NCBI RefSeq assembly: GCF_002262885.1
Contig: NZ_NKYF01000005.1
Span: 124,001 to 188,000 of the forward strand
Length of the DNA stretch: 64,000 nt
Source: Pseudonocardia sp. MH-G8
Lineage (GTDB): Bacteria > Actinomycetota > Actinomycetes > Mycobacteriales > Pseudonocardiaceae
Direction of reading: 5' to 3'
The notes below the pieces were generated by a model. The model made no database searches, was not told where the DNA came from, and saw only the letters and a list, made by a program, of their open reading frames with translations. The translations under genes and the position numbers were made by a program. Below are positions 1 to 8,534 of this stretch, in pieces. Numbering within the stretch: position 1 is the first letter of the stretch; the number at the start of each line of letters is the position of its first letter.

Positions 1-535
1 GCGGGCGGCGATCGACGCGGGCATCGCGTTCAGTTCCGAGGACCGCAAGGCCGAAGGGGTGGTCGGGGACCTGTCGGTGCGGGCCAACATCGTGCTGGCG
101 ATGCAGGCGTCGCGGGGCTGGATGCGCCGGATCCCCCGGCGGCGCCAGTACGAGCTCGCCCGGCGCTGGATCGAGCTGCTCGACATCCGCCCCGCCGACC
201 CGGACGCCCTGCTGGGCAACCTCTCGGGCGGCAACCAGCAGAAGGTGCTGCTGGCCCGCTGGCTGATCATGCAGCCACGCCTGCTGATCCTCGACGAGCC
301 CACCCGCGGCATCGACGTCGGCGCCAAGGCGCAGATCCAGTCCCTGGTGGCCGAGCAGGCGCGCCAGGGTACGGCGGTCGTCTTCATCTCCGCCGAGCTG
401 GACGAGGTGGTGCGCCTGTCGGACCGCGTCCTGGTGCTGCGCGACCGCAGGGCGGTGGCCGAGCTCGCCGGGGAGGACGTGGCGGTGGACCGGGTCATGG
501 AGCTGATCGCGACCGGCGGGGGCACCCGTGCGTGA
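1..535 (+). CDS. ytfR: Sugar ABC transporter ATP-binding protein, C-terminal part (YtfR/RbsA type)
   Basis: This is the C-terminal nucleotide-binding domain of a two-domain sugar ABC ATPase; the reading frame is open to the left edge, so the start lies outside the window. The signature LSGGNQQKVLLARWL and the Walker B stretch LLILDEPTRGIDVGAK are intact, and AFSSEDRKAEGVVGDLSVRAN upstream of them is typical of the RbsA/YtfR second domain. The stop overlaps the next gene's GTG by 8 bp, so translation is probably coupled. The two permeases that follow match YtfT and YjfF, which makes a YtfR-type role in furanose uptake (galactofuranose in E. coli) more likely than ribose. Substrate is inferred from homology only. 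Confidence 0.93.
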   Translation, partial: RAAIDAGIAFSSEDRKAEGVVGDLSVRANIVLAMQASRGWMRRIPRRRQYELARRWIELLDIRPADPDALLGNLSGGNQQKVLLARWLIMQPRLLILDEPTRGIDVGAKAQIQSLVAEQARQGTAVVFISAELDEVVRLSDRVLVLRDRRAVAELAGEDVAVDRVMELIATGGGTRA

Positions 536-1616
536 ACTCCTGCGCAAGCCGATCTGGCCGCTCGTCGCCCTGCTGCTGCTCAACCTGGCCGTCACGCCGA
601 GCTTCTTCGCCGTGCGACTGCAGGACGGCAGGCTCTACGGCAGCGTGATCGACATCCTGCACAACGGCGCCCCGCTGGCGCTGGTGGCGCTCGGCATGAC
701 CCTGGTGATCGCCACCCGCGGCATCGACCTGTCCGTCGGGGCGGTCGTGGCCATCTCCGGGGCGGTGACCTGCACGTGGATCGCGAGCAGCGCCGACCCG
801 GCGAGCCCGGCGACCGCGCTCACCGGGATCGGCCTCGCCCTCGGGCTGGCCGTGGCGCTCGGGGCGTGGAACGGGTTCCTCGTCGCGCACCTGGGCATCC
901 AGCCGATCATCGCGACGCTCGTGCTGATGACGGCGGGCCGCGGGCTCGGCCAGCTCGTCACGGACGGGCAGATCATCACCGTCAACAACGCGTTCTTCTC
1001 CGGCATCAGCGGCAGCTCCCTGCTCGCGGTGCCGCTGACCGTGATCATGGCGGCCGCGGTGTACGCGCTGGTGGCGCTCGTGACCCGGCGCACCGCGCTG
1101 GGCACGCTCGTCGAGGCGGTGGGCATCAACCCCGAGGCCGGCAGGCTCGCCGGGATCCGGTCGCGCAGCATCGTGTGGACGGTCTACGTGTTCGCCGCGC
1201 TCTGCGCCGCCGTGGCCGGGCTGATGATCAGCTCGAACGTGAACGCCGCCGACGCCAACAACGCGGGGCTCTGGCTGGAACTGGACGCGATCCTCGCCGT
1301 CGTCATCGGCGGCACGTCGCTGGCCGGCGGGCGCTACTCGATCGCCGGCACCCTGCTCGGCGCGCTCACCATCCAGACGCTGACCACCACCATCTACTCG
1401 GTCGGCATCCCGCCGGAGGTCTCGCTGGTGTTCAAGGCGGCGGTCGTGATCCTCGTGTTCCTGGCGCAGGCCCCGAAGGTGCAGGCGCTGCTGCAGCGGC
1501 GGCGCCGCCGTCCCGGGGACGTCGGGCCGCCCGCCGTGCCCGCCGACCCGGCCCGGACAGCCGACCCGGCTGCCGACCCGCCCCATACCTCCCAGACAAC
1601 CGGGAGTGGCCGGTGA
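528..1616 (+). CDS. ytfT: Sugar ABC transporter permease, YtfT-like
   Basis: Membrane permease of 362 aa of the BPD_transp_2 (RbsC) family. The N-terminal stretch VRLQDGRLYGSVIDIL followed by ALGMTLVIATRGIDLSVGA near residue 65, and ADANNAGLWLELDAILAVVI near residue 240, correspond closely to E. coli YtfT as I remember it. The GTG start overlaps the ATPase stop by 8 bp. The last ~30 residues form a Pro/Asp-rich tail (ADPARTADPAADPPH) not expected in the family, probably cytoplasmic. The frame ends by overlapping the GTG of the second permease. It should pair with YjfF to form the channel for a furanose sugar; the binding protein lies upstream, outside the window. Confidence 0.92.
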   Translation: MRELLRKPIWPLVALLLLNLAVTPSFFAVRLQDGRLYGSVIDILHNGAPLALVALGMTLVIATRGIDLSVGAVVAISGAVTCTWIASSADPASPATALTGIGLALGLAVALGAWNGFLVAHLGIQPIIATLVLMTAGRGLGQLVTDGQIITVNNAFFSGISGSSLLAVPLTVIMAAAVYALVALVTRRTALGTLVEAVGINPEAGRLAGIRSRSIVWTVYVFAALCAAVAGLMISSNVNAADANNAGLWLELDAILAVVIGGTSLAGGRYSIAGTLLGALTIQTLTTTIYSVGIPPEVSLVFKAAVVILVFLAQAPKVQALLQRRRRRPGDVGPPAVPADPARTADPAADPPHTSQTTGSGR

Positions 1617-2614
1617 CCGCGCTCGTCGAACGCGTCCGCTCCGCGGCCGCCGGGAGCCGCGTGCCGACGCGGTTCCTGCCGGTGGTCGTGACGTTCGCGC
1701 TGTTCGTGCTGATGTTCGCCGGGGGAGGGCTGCGCTACGAGTCCTTCGCCTCCGGGCAGGTGCTGCTCAACCTGCTGATCGACAACTCCTTCCTGGTGGT
1801 GCTGGCCGTCGGGATGACGTTCGTGATCCTGACCGGCGGCATCGACCTGTCCGTCGGCTCGGTCGTGGCGTTGTCGACGATGGTGGCCGCGGCGCTGCTG
1901 CGCGCCGGCTTGGGCCCGTTCGTCGTGATGCTGCTGGTGCTGGCTGGCGGTGCGGTCTTCGGCCTCGCGATGGGCGCGGTGATCCACTACCTCGAGATCC
2001 AGCCGTTCATCGTCACGCTCGCCGGGATGTTCCTGGCCCGCGGCCTGTGCTACGTGATCGACCTCGAGTCGATCCCGATCGACGACCCGCTGTTCCGCAC
2101 GGTCGCGCAGACCGCCATACCGCTGGGCGACGAGCTGTTCGTGAGCCCGAGCGTCCTCGTCGCGCTGGCCGTGGTGGCGGCAGCGGTGTACGTCCTGCAC
2201 CTGACCCGGTTCGGGCGCACGGTGTACGCCGTCGGCGGCAGCGCGGGGTCGGCGATGCTGATGGGGCTGCGGGTGGCGCAGGCCAGGGTGGGCGTCTACG
2301 TGATCAGCGGAGCGTGCTCGGCGCTCGCCGGGCTGCTGTTCACCTTCTACATGCTCTCGGGCTACAGCCTGCACGCCGTGGGCATGGAGCTCGACGCCAT
2401 CGCCGCCGTCGTCATCGGGGGCACCCTGCTCACCGGCGGCTCCGGGTTCGTGCTCGGCTCCGTGCTCGGCGTGCTCGTCCTCGGCACGATCCAGACGATC
2501 CTGTCGTTCGAGGGCACGCTCAGCTCGTGGTGGTCGAGGATCGTGATCGGCCTGCTGCTGCTGGTGTTCGTGGTGCTGCAGCGGGTGCTGGCACGACGAG
2601 GGCCGGCCGCCTGA
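1613..2614 (+). CDS. yjfF: Sugar ABC transporter permease, YjfF-like
   Basis: Permease of 333 aa. The GTG at 1613 was chosen because it overlaps the previous stop by 4 bp (GTGA), although the frame is open further upstream. Diagnostic features are GMTFVILTGGIDLSVGSVV near residue 70, ESIPIDDPLFRTV near residue 160, and the C-terminal FEGTLSSWWSRIVIGLLLLV, all close to E. coli YjfF. With the upstream ATPase and YtfT homologue it gives the ytfR-ytfT-yjfF order of the galactofuranose importer. It is the last gene of the operon; the next gene is convergent, 9 bp downstream. No terminator hairpin is evident between them. Confidence 0.92.
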   Translation: MTALVERVRSAAAGSRVPTRFLPVVVTFALFVLMFAGGGLRYESFASGQVLLNLLIDNSFLVVLAVGMTFVILTGGIDLSVGSVVALSTMVAAALLRAGLGPFVVMLLVLAGGAVFGLAMGAVIHYLEIQPFIVTLAGMFLARGLCYVIDLESIPIDDPLFRTVAQTAIPLGDELFVSPSVLVALAVVAAAVYVLHLTRFGRTVYAVGGSAGSAMLMGLRVAQARVGVYVISGACSALAGLLFTFYMLSGYSLHAVGMELDAIAAVVIGGTLLTGGSGFVLGSVLGVLVLGTIQTILSFEGTLSSWWSRIVIGLLLLVFVVLQRVLARRGPAA

Positions 2615-2623
2615 GCGCGCGGA

Positions 2624-3076
2624 TCATGCGAGGGGGAGCGCCGCGTCCTCGCCCGGTGCGCGCGCCCCGTGGATGCGCCGTTCGGTGACCTCGATCGGCA
2701 CGTCGTTGATGCTCGCCTCCCGGCGGCGCATGAGCCCGTCGGGGGCGAACTCCCACTGCTCGTTGCCGTAGCTGCGCCACCACCGGCCCCCGGCGTCGTG
2801 CCACTCGTACTGGAAGCGCACCGCGATGCGGTCCTCGGTGAACGCCCAGAGGTCCTTGCGCAGCGCGTACTCCAGCTCCCGTGCCCACTTGCGCTCGAGG
2901 AAGGCGACGACCTCGGCGCGGCCGGTGAGGAAGACGTCGCGGTTGCGCCACTGCGTATCGGGTGTGTAGGCGAGCGCCACGCGCTGTGGGTCGCGGGTGT
3001 TCCAGGCGTCCTCGGCGGCGCGGACCTTGCGCAGCGCGGTCTCGGCGGTGAACGGCGGGACGGGTGGGCGGGTCAT
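2624..3076 (-). CDS. DUF1348 family protein (NTF2/SnoaL-like fold)
   Basis: A 150-aa protein whose start was set at the ATG (complement 3074-3076) overlapping the upstream gene's TGA (ATGA, 4 bp). The sequence carries the DUF1348 hallmarks: [20 protein letters not shown] at the N terminus, then [29 protein letters not shown] and [13 protein letters not shown]. The family adopts an NTF2-like cone fold; its biochemical role is not established. Overlap with the flavin-binding protein upstream suggests the two are co-translated and may act on the same small molecule, but that is inference. Confidence 0.88.
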   Translation of the reverse strand: MTRPPVPPFTAETALRKVRAAEDAWNTRDPQRVALAYTPDTQWRNRDVFLTGRAEVVAFLERKWARELEYALRKDLWAFTEDRIAVRFQYEWHDAGGRWWRSYGNEQWEFAPDGLMRRREASINDVPIEVTERRIHGARAPGEDAALPLA

Positions 3077-4002
3077 GCGGATTCCTCCTGCTGGTCGTTC
3101 GGGCCGGGGTTGAACCGGGAGTATTCGGGTGGCGTCCAGCGCAGCGGCACGGCGCCGTCGATCTGCACGACCCGGTCGACCTCGAAGTCGACGAGGCGCT
3201 GCGCGCCGGGCACGCCTGCGGCGCGCTGCGGGTCCCAGTCGACGGACGCGCGGCCGGTGAGCTGCAGGGACCGGCCGCGCTGCCAGTCGAGGAACAGCAG
3301 CCCGGCGTGCGGGTCGAGCTCGAGGTTGCCGAGTGTCATGTACATGGAGTTGCCGAGGTAGTCGGGCCAGGTGAGGCGCCCCTCGCCGGTGACGGTCACG
3401 AACCCGGGGCTCCCGCCACGGTGCGAGGCGTCGGCGCCCATGCCCGGAGCACGGGTGGCGACGAAGAACGTGTCCGCCGCGGCGATCCAGGCGCGCTGGT
3501 CGGGCGAGAGTGCGCCGGACTCCGCGGCCGCGCCGGCGCCCCCGCCGGCCGGGTCGGGCTCGACGTCGCGCGCCTGGATGTACCGCGCCTGGATGTACTT
3601 CGGGCAGTTGGCGTACACCTGCTCGGTGCGTACGACCAGCCGGTCGGCCACCTGGCGCGCGCGCCCGTTGATCCGCATCCGGCGCCGGCTCGCAGGCTCG
3701 ATCGCGATCATGCCGATGTCGTGCTCGTCCTCGAACACCCCCGCCAGCGGGTCGCCGGGCCTCGGGGACCACCGCACCGCGACCGTCCGCTCGTCGAGGA
3801 CGGTGGCGAACCCCTGGTCGCCGGTCACCGGTCCGGCCCAGACCGCCCCGTCCGGGGTCGCGGCGCCGATCACGACCAGCCGCTGCCGGTCCAGGAAGTC
3901 GGCGGCGACCCGAGGCACGGTGGCGTCGACGCGGGCCGATCCCCACGGCCGGTCCGGGAAACCGGTCCGCCGCTGCACGGACCGTTCACCTTGGTGCTCC
4001 AT
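3073..4002 (-). CDS. Pyridoxamine 5'-phosphate oxidase-family FMN-binding protein
   Basis: A 309-aa protein with split-barrel (PNPOx-like) sequence. An N-terminal half around [21 protein letters not shown] and a C-terminal half around [20 protein letters not shown] followed by [20 protein letters not shown] look like two barrel-derived segments binding a flavin or similar cofactor. Length exceeds the ~200 aa of classical PdxH, and PdxH active-site motifs are not evident, so this is a family member of unknown substrate. It is the first of a two-gene unit with the DUF1348 gene (4-bp overlap) and lies 27 bp downstream of the VOC gene on the same strand, so the three may form one operon. Confidence 0.83.
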   Translation of the reverse strand: MEHQGERSVQRRTGFPDRPWGSARVDATVPRVAADFLDRQRLVVIGAATPDGAVWAGPVTGDQGFATVLDERTVAVRWSPRPGDPLAGVFEDEHDIGMIAIEPASRRRMRINGRARQVADRLVVRTEQVYANCPKYIQARYIQARDVEPDPAGGGAGAAAESGALSPDQRAWIAAADTFFVATRAPGMGADASHRGGSPGFVTVTGEGRLTWPDYLGNSMYMTLGNLELDPHAGLLFLDWQRGRSLQLTGRASVDWDPQRAAGVPGAQRLVDFEVDRVVQIDGAVPLRWTPPEYSRFNPGPNDQQEESA

Positions 4003-4029
4003 GACGTCCTCCTCGTCCTCGTCGGCTGA

Positions 4030-4473
4030 TCAGAAGAATCCGCAGGTCGGAGCACCCGGAGTGGGTGCGGGCGCGACGTCGGCGCCGGTCGGCGCGTAGA
4101 TCTCGAGCCGGATGCCGTCGGGGTCGGCGAAGAACACGCCGCCGGAGGAGGCGCCCTCGCCGTGCGGGACGATCCCGTCGTAGGCGAACTCCACGTCCAG
4201 GCCGCGCAGGATCGTCTCCGCGCGGCGCACGGCGTCGATGTCGGCCACCTCGAACGACAGGTGGTGCAGGCCGGGGAGGTCGGCGGCGAAGCTGCCCGCG
4301 CTCTGCTCCCAGAGGGCGACCACGAGAACGCCGTCCCGGCCGAGCAGCGCGAACCGGCGGTCCCCGTCCGCGCGTTCGGCGAGGACGTCGAACGCGAAGA
4401 CCGTGCGGTAGAAGGCGGTCGAGCGGGACAGATCGGTGACGTTGAGGGCGACGTGTCCGGTCTTCAGGGTCAT
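4030..4473 (-). CDS. VOC family protein (glyoxalase/extradiol dioxygenase fold)
   Basis: A 147-aa vicinal-oxygen-chelate protein. TGHVALNVTDLSRSTAFYRTVF opens the first beta-alpha-beta-beta-beta module and HHLSFEVADIDAVRRAE the second; FADPDGIRLEIYAP near the C terminus holds the usual metal-ligand Glu. The ATG at 4473 was preferred to the upstream in-frame ATG because a GGAGG lies 5 nt before it. The gene is divergent from the CGNR regulator, and the shared 107-bp region holds a regular CTAA/TTAG array, so it is the probable target of that regulator. The substrate cannot be read from sequence; resistance or degradation enzymes are both possible. Confidence 0.87.
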   Translation of the reverse strand: MTLKTGHVALNVTDLSRSTAFYRTVFAFDVLAERADGDRRFALLGRDGVLVVALWEQSAGSFAADLPGLHHLSFEVADIDAVRRAETILRGLDVEFAYDGIVPHGEGASSGGVFFADPDGIRLEIYAPTGADVAPAPTPGAPTCGFF

Positions 4474-4487
4474 GGCTGCCTCCGTGC

Positions 4488-4574
4488 TGCATCTAATGTT
4501 TGAACGGCGCCTTGCCGTTAGATGCATGTGATCACGGCGTGCCTAATGCTGTCAAGTTCTCTTCGCATTAGACT
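4488..4574. promoter_or_regulatory. Divergent promoter with CTAA/TTAG array at exact 25-bp spacing
   Basis: CTAA or its complement TTAG begins at 4493, 4518, 4543 and 4568, alternating in orientation at exactly 25-bp steps. The first pair sits in a perfect 9-bp inverted repeat, TGCATCTAA (4488-4496) and TTAGATGCA (4518-4526). The second pair sits in CTAATGC (4543-4549) and GCATTAG (4565-4571). The last element overlaps TAGACT (4569-4574), a -10 box 6 nt before the regulator's GTG, so binding there would block that promoter. The arrangement looks like a multi-site operator for the CGNR protein; this has not been tested. Confidence 0.6.
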
Positions 4575-4580
4575 GGTGCG

Positions 4581-5192
4581 GTGTCCGACGAGATCGCCGA
4601 CCTGGTGCCGGCCGAACCGCTGCCGGTCCGGCTCATGAACACGGTCTGGGCCGACCGGCACGGCGTCCACGACGACCTGACGAGCGTGGACCGGCTGCGG
4701 CAGTGGCTCGAACGGACCGGGCTCGACCGGACCGGGCTCGAACGGACCGGGCTCGACGGGGCGTCCCAGCTCGGGCCACAGGACCTCGCCGCGTTCCGGC
4801 GGCTGCGCGCCGCGGCGCGGCGCATCGCGGCACACGTCACGGCCGACGACCGGCCGGCCGCGACGGCAGGCGGTGCCGACCTCGCCGCCGCTATGGCCGA
4901 CCTGAACGCGGACACGACGGCGTGCGCACCGACGCTCGTGCTCGACGGCGGCGACCTCGCGCTCCGGTGGCGCCCCGGCGCCCGGCCCGCCGACCGGGCC
5001 CGCTCGGAGCTCGCCCTCGAGACGGCCCAGCTGCTGACCGGGGAGCCGGGAGGGCTGCTACGGGCGTGCCACGCGCCCGGGTGCGTGCTCTACTTCGTGA
5101 AGGACCACCCTCGACGCGAGTGGTGCTCGGCGGGTTGCGGCAACCGGGCCCGGGTCGCACGCCACTACGAGAAGCACCGGCCCCGGGACTGA
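4581..5192 (+). CDS. CGNR zinc-finger transcriptional regulator (ABATE domain)
   Basis: A 203-aa protein with an N-terminal ABATE (DUF1470) region around PVRLMNTVWADRHGVHDDL and a C-terminal CGNR zinc finger, CHAPGCVLYFVKD...WCSAGCGNRARVARHY, with the four cysteines present. Such proteins are putative stress or ligand-responsive regulators. The GTG lies 6 nt after TAGACT, so the message is probably leaderless. A 15-bp tandem repeat (4706-4750, three copies) encodes LERTG-LDRTG-LERTG in the linker after residue ~42, an unusual insertion that may vary in copy number between strains. The MFS exporter begins 10 bp downstream, and the VOC gene is divergent. Confidence 0.88.
   Translation: MSDEIADLVPAEPLPVRLMNTVWADRHGVHDDLTSVDRLRQWLERTGLDRTGLERTGLDGASQLGPQDLAAFRRLRAAARRIAAHVTADDRPAATAGGADLAAAMADLNADTTACAPTLVLDGGDLALRWRPGARPADRARSELALETAQLLTGEPGGLLRACHAPGCVLYFVKDHPRREWCSAGCGNRARVARHYEKHRPRD
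4706..4757 (+). repeat. 15-bp tandem repeat inside the CGNR gene
   Basis: Three copies of GCTCGAMCGGACCGG (4706-4720, 4721-4735, 4736-4750) and a 7-bp partial fourth. Copies 1 and 3 are identical; copy 2 differs at one base. The period keeps frame, giving five-residue LERTG/LDRTG units. Confidence 0.85.
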
Positions 5193-5202
5193 TCGGGCAC
5201 CG

Positions 5203-6633
5203 ATGAGTTCTCCGGCCACGGGCGGTCTCATCGGCATGACCAGCGCCCCGACGGCACTTCAGCCTCCCGCACCCCGGCGCGTCTTCCACCTCGTGCTCGC
5301 CAACAGCCTCGTGGCGTCGGTCGTGAACTTCACGGTGTGGTTCGCGGTGACGTTCTTCGTCTACCTCGAGACGCACTCGGTGTTCGCCACCGGCATCATC
5401 GGCGGTATCTTCCTCGCGCTCACCGCGGGCTCGGGGATCTGGTTCGGCAGCCTCGTCGACCACCACCGCAAGCGTGACATCATGCTGGCCTCCAGCGCCG
5501 CGTCACTGACGCTGTACGGCGCGAGCCTCGCGGTCTACCTCGCCGCCGGGCGGGAGACATTCCGCGATCCCACGAGCCCTGTGCTGTGGGCGTTCGTGCT
5601 GTTGCTGATGAGCGGCGTGATCGTCGGCAACATCCGCGGGATCGCGATGTCCACCGTTGTCACGCTGCTGGTTCCGGCGGCCGACCGGGACCGGGCCAAC
5701 GGCCTCGTCGGCTCCGCGTCCGGCGTGTCCTTCCTCGTGACGTCGGTGATCAGCGGCTTGCTGATCGGGCTGTCCGGGATGCTCGCCGTGCTGTTGCTGG
5801 CCGTCGTGGCCACCGCGGGCGCGATCGTGCACCTGGCGAGCCTGTCGATCCCCGAGGAGCGGGCCGAGCGCACCGGTGACGAGCCGAACCGGGTCGACCT
5901 GCGCGGCACGATCGCCCTGGTCACGGCCATGCCGGGCCTGCTGGCGCTGATCGTGTTCTCGACGATCAACAACTTCCTCGGCGGCGTGTTCATGGCCCTG
6001 ATGGACCCCTACGGGCTGTCGCTGGTGTCGGTCGAGACGTGGGGTCTGCTGTGGGGCGTGCTGAGCACCGGCTTCATCGTGGGCGGGCTCGTCATCAGCA
6101 AGCGCGGCCTGGGCCGCAACCCGCTGCGGGCCCTGCTGCTGGCGAACGTCGCGATGTGGGCGATCTGCAGCGTCTTCGCCGTGCGCTCGTCGGTCGTCCT
6201 GCTCGCCGTCGGGATGCTCGTCTACATGTGCCTCATCCCCGTCGCCGAGGCCTCCGAGCAGACCGTCCTGCAGAAGGTGGTGCCGTTCGAGCGGCAGGGC
6301 CGCGTGTTCGGCTTCGCGCAGAGCATGGAGCAGGCCGCGTCGCCGCTCACCGCGTTCCTCATCAGCCCGGTCGCCCAGTTCGTGTTCATCCCGTTCATGA
6401 CCACCGGCTCGGGCGCCGAGCTGCTCGGTCCCTGGTTCGGCACCGGGCCCGAACGGGGCCTCGCCCTGCTGTTCACCATCGCGGGTGTGCTCGGCCTGCT
6501 GCTCACGCTCGCGGCGTTCGGCACCCGCCACTACCGGCGGCTCTCGCGGCACTACCGGGACGCCGGCGTCGCCGTGCCTGCCGACTCCACCACCGGATCC
6601 ACCGGCGAGCCCGAGCCGGCGATGGCGGCGTGA
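5203..6633 (+). CDS. MFS transporter
   Basis: A 476-aa major facilitator with about 12 hydrophobic segments. The loop after TM2 reads GSLVDHHRKRDIM, a motif-A-like sequence, and the central loop (IPEERAERTGDEPNR) separates two six-helix halves. The closest-feeling group is the MFS_3/EntS-like drug or siderophore exporters; the substrate is unknown. ATG at 5203 is used; an in-frame ATG at 5236 would give MTSAPTAL and is also possible. It starts 10 bp after the CGNR stop and is probably co-transcribed, which suggests efflux of the compound sensed by that regulator. Confidence 0.85.
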   Translation: MSSPATGGLIGMTSAPTALQPPAPRRVFHLVLANSLVASVVNFTVWFAVTFFVYLETHSVFATGIIGGIFLALTAGSGIWFGSLVDHHRKRDIMLASSAASLTLYGASLAVYLAAGRETFRDPTSPVLWAFVLLLMSGVIVGNIRGIAMSTVVTLLVPAADRDRANGLVGSASGVSFLVTSVISGLLIGLSGMLAVLLLAVVATAGAIVHLASLSIPEERAERTGDEPNRVDLRGTIALVTAMPGLLALIVFSTINNFLGGVFMALMDPYGLSLVSVETWGLLWGVLSTGFIVGGLVISKRGLGRNPLRALLLANVAMWAICSVFAVRSSVVLLAVGMLVYMCLIPVAEASEQTVLQKVVPFERQGRVFGFAQSMEQAASPLTAFLISPVAQFVFIPFMTTGSGAELLGPWFGTGPERGLALLFTIAGVLGLLLTLAAFGTRHYRRLSRHYRDAGVAVPADSTTGSTGEPEPAMAA

Positions 6634-6654
6634 CCGCGCCGGCACAGGTCGAGC

Positions 6655-7650
6655 TCAGGCGACCAGCGGGTGCAGTGCCCAGAACGCGAGTGCCGCGGCG
6701 AGGGCCGCCATCGGGATGGTGAGCACCCAGGCCACCAGGATGTTGCCCGCCACACCCCAGCGCACCGCGGAGAGCCGTTTGGTGGCCCCGACGCCGAGGA
6801 TCGAGGAAGTGATCGTCTGCGTCGTCGAGATCGGGGCGGCGAACGCGAACGCGGTGGTGTAGAGCACCGCCGAGGCGGTGACCTCGGCGGCGAAGCCGTG
6901 CGGCGGGTCCAGATCGATGATCCGCCGGCCTAGCGTGCGCATGATCCGCCAACCTCCGGCGTAGGTTCCGGCCGAGAGCGCGCCGGCCGAGATCAGCACG
7001 ACCCACCAGGGTATGTCGAAGCCCTCGTGGTACCCACCGACGACGAGCGCCAGCACGATCACGCCCATCGTCTTCTGGGCGTCCTGCAGGCCGTGTCCGA
7101 GCGCCATGGCCGCGGCCGAGACCGTCTGCGCGTGCCGGAACCCGGCGGTGAGCCGGCGCGGCCGACCGTTGCGGAAGATCCACAGCAACGCCAGCATCAC
7201 GAGCGCGGCCAGCGTGAACCCGACGATGGGGGAGAGCACCATCGGGATGACGACCTTCGCCACCACGCCGTTCCACTGCACACCGCCGGACGCGGCGAGC
7301 GCGGCGCCGACGAGGCCGCCGATGAGCGCGTGCGACGACGACGAGGGCAGGCCGAACCACCACGTGATCAGGTTCCAGACGATGGCGCCGATGAGGGCGG
7401 AGAGCACGACGATCAGCCCGGGCATGCCCTGCGGGGCGTCGATGATGCCGCTGCCGACCGTGGAGGCGACCTCGGTGCCGAGGAACGCGCCGATCAGGTT
7501 CATGACCGCGGCCATGGCGAGCGCGGTGCGCGGGGAGAGGGCGCGGGTCGCGACGGAGGTGGCGATCGCGTTGGCGGCATCGTGGAAGCCGTTGGTGTAG
7601 TCGAAGACGAGCGCGACCGCGATCACCACGACGATCGTGGTCAACAGCAC
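6655..7650 (-). CDS. pit: Inorganic phosphate transporter, PiT family
   Basis: A 331-aa low-affinity phosphate:cation symporter of the PitA/PHO4 type. The N-terminal PiT signature FDYTNGFHDAANAIATSVAT and the second copy near the C terminus (FAAPISTTQTITSSILGVGA) are both present, as expected for the internally duplicated fold, with hydrophobic segments throughout. It begins 3 bp after the DUF47 gene's stop on the same strand; DUF47 and Pit are a common operon pair in which the DUF47 protein modulates transport. The neighbouring MFS gene is convergent with a 21-bp gap. Confidence 0.95.
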   Translation of the reverse strand: MLLTTIVVVIAVALVFDYTNGFHDAANAIATSVATRALSPRTALAMAAVMNLIGAFLGTEVASTVGSGIIDAPQGMPGLIVVLSALIGAIVWNLITWWFGLPSSSSHALIGGLVGAALAASGGVQWNGVVAKVVIPMVLSPIVGFTLAALVMLALLWIFRNGRPRRLTAGFRHAQTVSAAAMALGHGLQDAQKTMGVIVLALVVGGYHEGFDIPWWVVLISAGALSAGTYAGGWRIMRTLGRRIIDLDPPHGFAAEVTASAVLYTTAFAFAAPISTTQTITSSILGVGATKRLSAVRWGVAGNILVAWVLTIPMAALAAALAFWALHPLVA

Positions 7651-7653
7651 CGG

Positions 7654-8289
7654 TCAGGACTCCTTCACGGCGATGCTCTCGACCGTGTTCGCCACGTGTT
7701 CGAAGGCGTCGGCGGCCTCCTCGAGCACCTCGACCACCTCCTTGAGCTTGAGGATGGTGAGGACGTCGAGCGCGGGTGCGTCCTCCGCGGGGGCGAGCAG
7801 GTCGCCCAGCAGCGCGCGGTAGGCCACGTCGCCCTCGTCCTCCAGCGAGTTGACGTGCACCCAGTACTCGCGCAGCTCCGCCATCGTGGCCAGGCGCGGC
7901 ATCGCCTCGGCGGTGGCGGCGGCCGCCCGGCGCAGCACGTCGACCTGCGTGGTCATCCCGGGCGGGAGCTCCTGGAGGCGGTAGAGCACGATCCGGTCGG
8001 CGGCCTCCTCCATCGCGTCGACCACGTCGTCGAGCGAGGAGGTGAGCCGGTAGATGTCCTCGCGGTCGAACGGCGTCACGAACGTCTGGTTGAGCTTCAC
8101 GAGGATCTCGTGGGTCACCTCGTCGCCCGCGTTCTCCGCGTCCTTGACGCGTTCCGCGAGCGGGCCCCGGTCCTCGGGTGCCGCGGCGATCAGCAGCGCG
8201 AGGTCGTCCGCAGCCCGGACGATGTTCTCCGCCGCCCGCGTGAACAGCGGGTAGAAGCCGCGTTCGTGTGGCGTCAACCTGAAGGCCAT
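7654..8289 (-). CDS. DUF47 family phosphate transport regulator (PhoU-like)
   Basis: A 211-aa helical protein: RLTPHERGFYPLFTRAAENI at the N terminus, then ILVKLNQTFVTPFDREDIYRL and SSLDDVVDAMEEAADRI, the typical DUF47/PhoU_div motifs with acidic metal-binding clusters. The ATG at 8289 was chosen because the conserved domain begins at once after it; the open frame continues upstream without family similarity. The gene precedes pit with a 3-bp gap, so it is probably its regulatory partner. A short inverted repeat lies immediately upstream of the start. Confidence 0.92.
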   Translation of the reverse strand: MAFRLTPHERGFYPLFTRAAENIVRAADDLALLIAAAPEDRGPLAERVKDAENAGDEVTHEILVKLNQTFVTPFDREDIYRLTSSLDDVVDAMEEAADRIVLYRLQELPPGMTTQVDVLRRAAAATAEAMPRLATMAELREYWVHVNSLEDEGDVAYRALLGDLLAPAEDAPALDVLTILKLKEVVEVLEEAADAFEHVANTVESIAVKES

Positions 8290-8293
8290 CCGC

Positions 8294-8310
8294 AGGTTGT
8301 ACCGCAACCT
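8294..8310. promoter_or_regulatory. Inverted repeat just upstream of the DUF47 gene
   Basis: AGGTTG-TACCG-CAACCT is a perfect 6-bp inverted repeat with a 5-bp spacer, ending 5 bp before the start codon. On the minus strand it contains TACAAC 6 nt before the ATG, a possible -10 box of a leaderless message, so it could be an operator overlapping the promoter. No matching site was noticed elsewhere in the window. Confidence 0.35.
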
Positions 8311-8534
8311 TCCGCAGCGACCCCGCAGCCGACCCGGGGTGTCGGCCGGCCCTTCACGGGCACAGTGATCATCTCCGGCCGGTGCGTCGGCGGGGTCGGC
8401 CGGATCGCCTGATCCTGCGCACACGGCCGCTCGAGCGCGGGCACGGACTTCGTGGAACGGCCCCGCGCCGGGTGCGGCGGGGCTAGCGTTCGTGTCCGGA
8501 CGCCGTTGCGCCCCACGTCGAGGAGCTGGGCACC

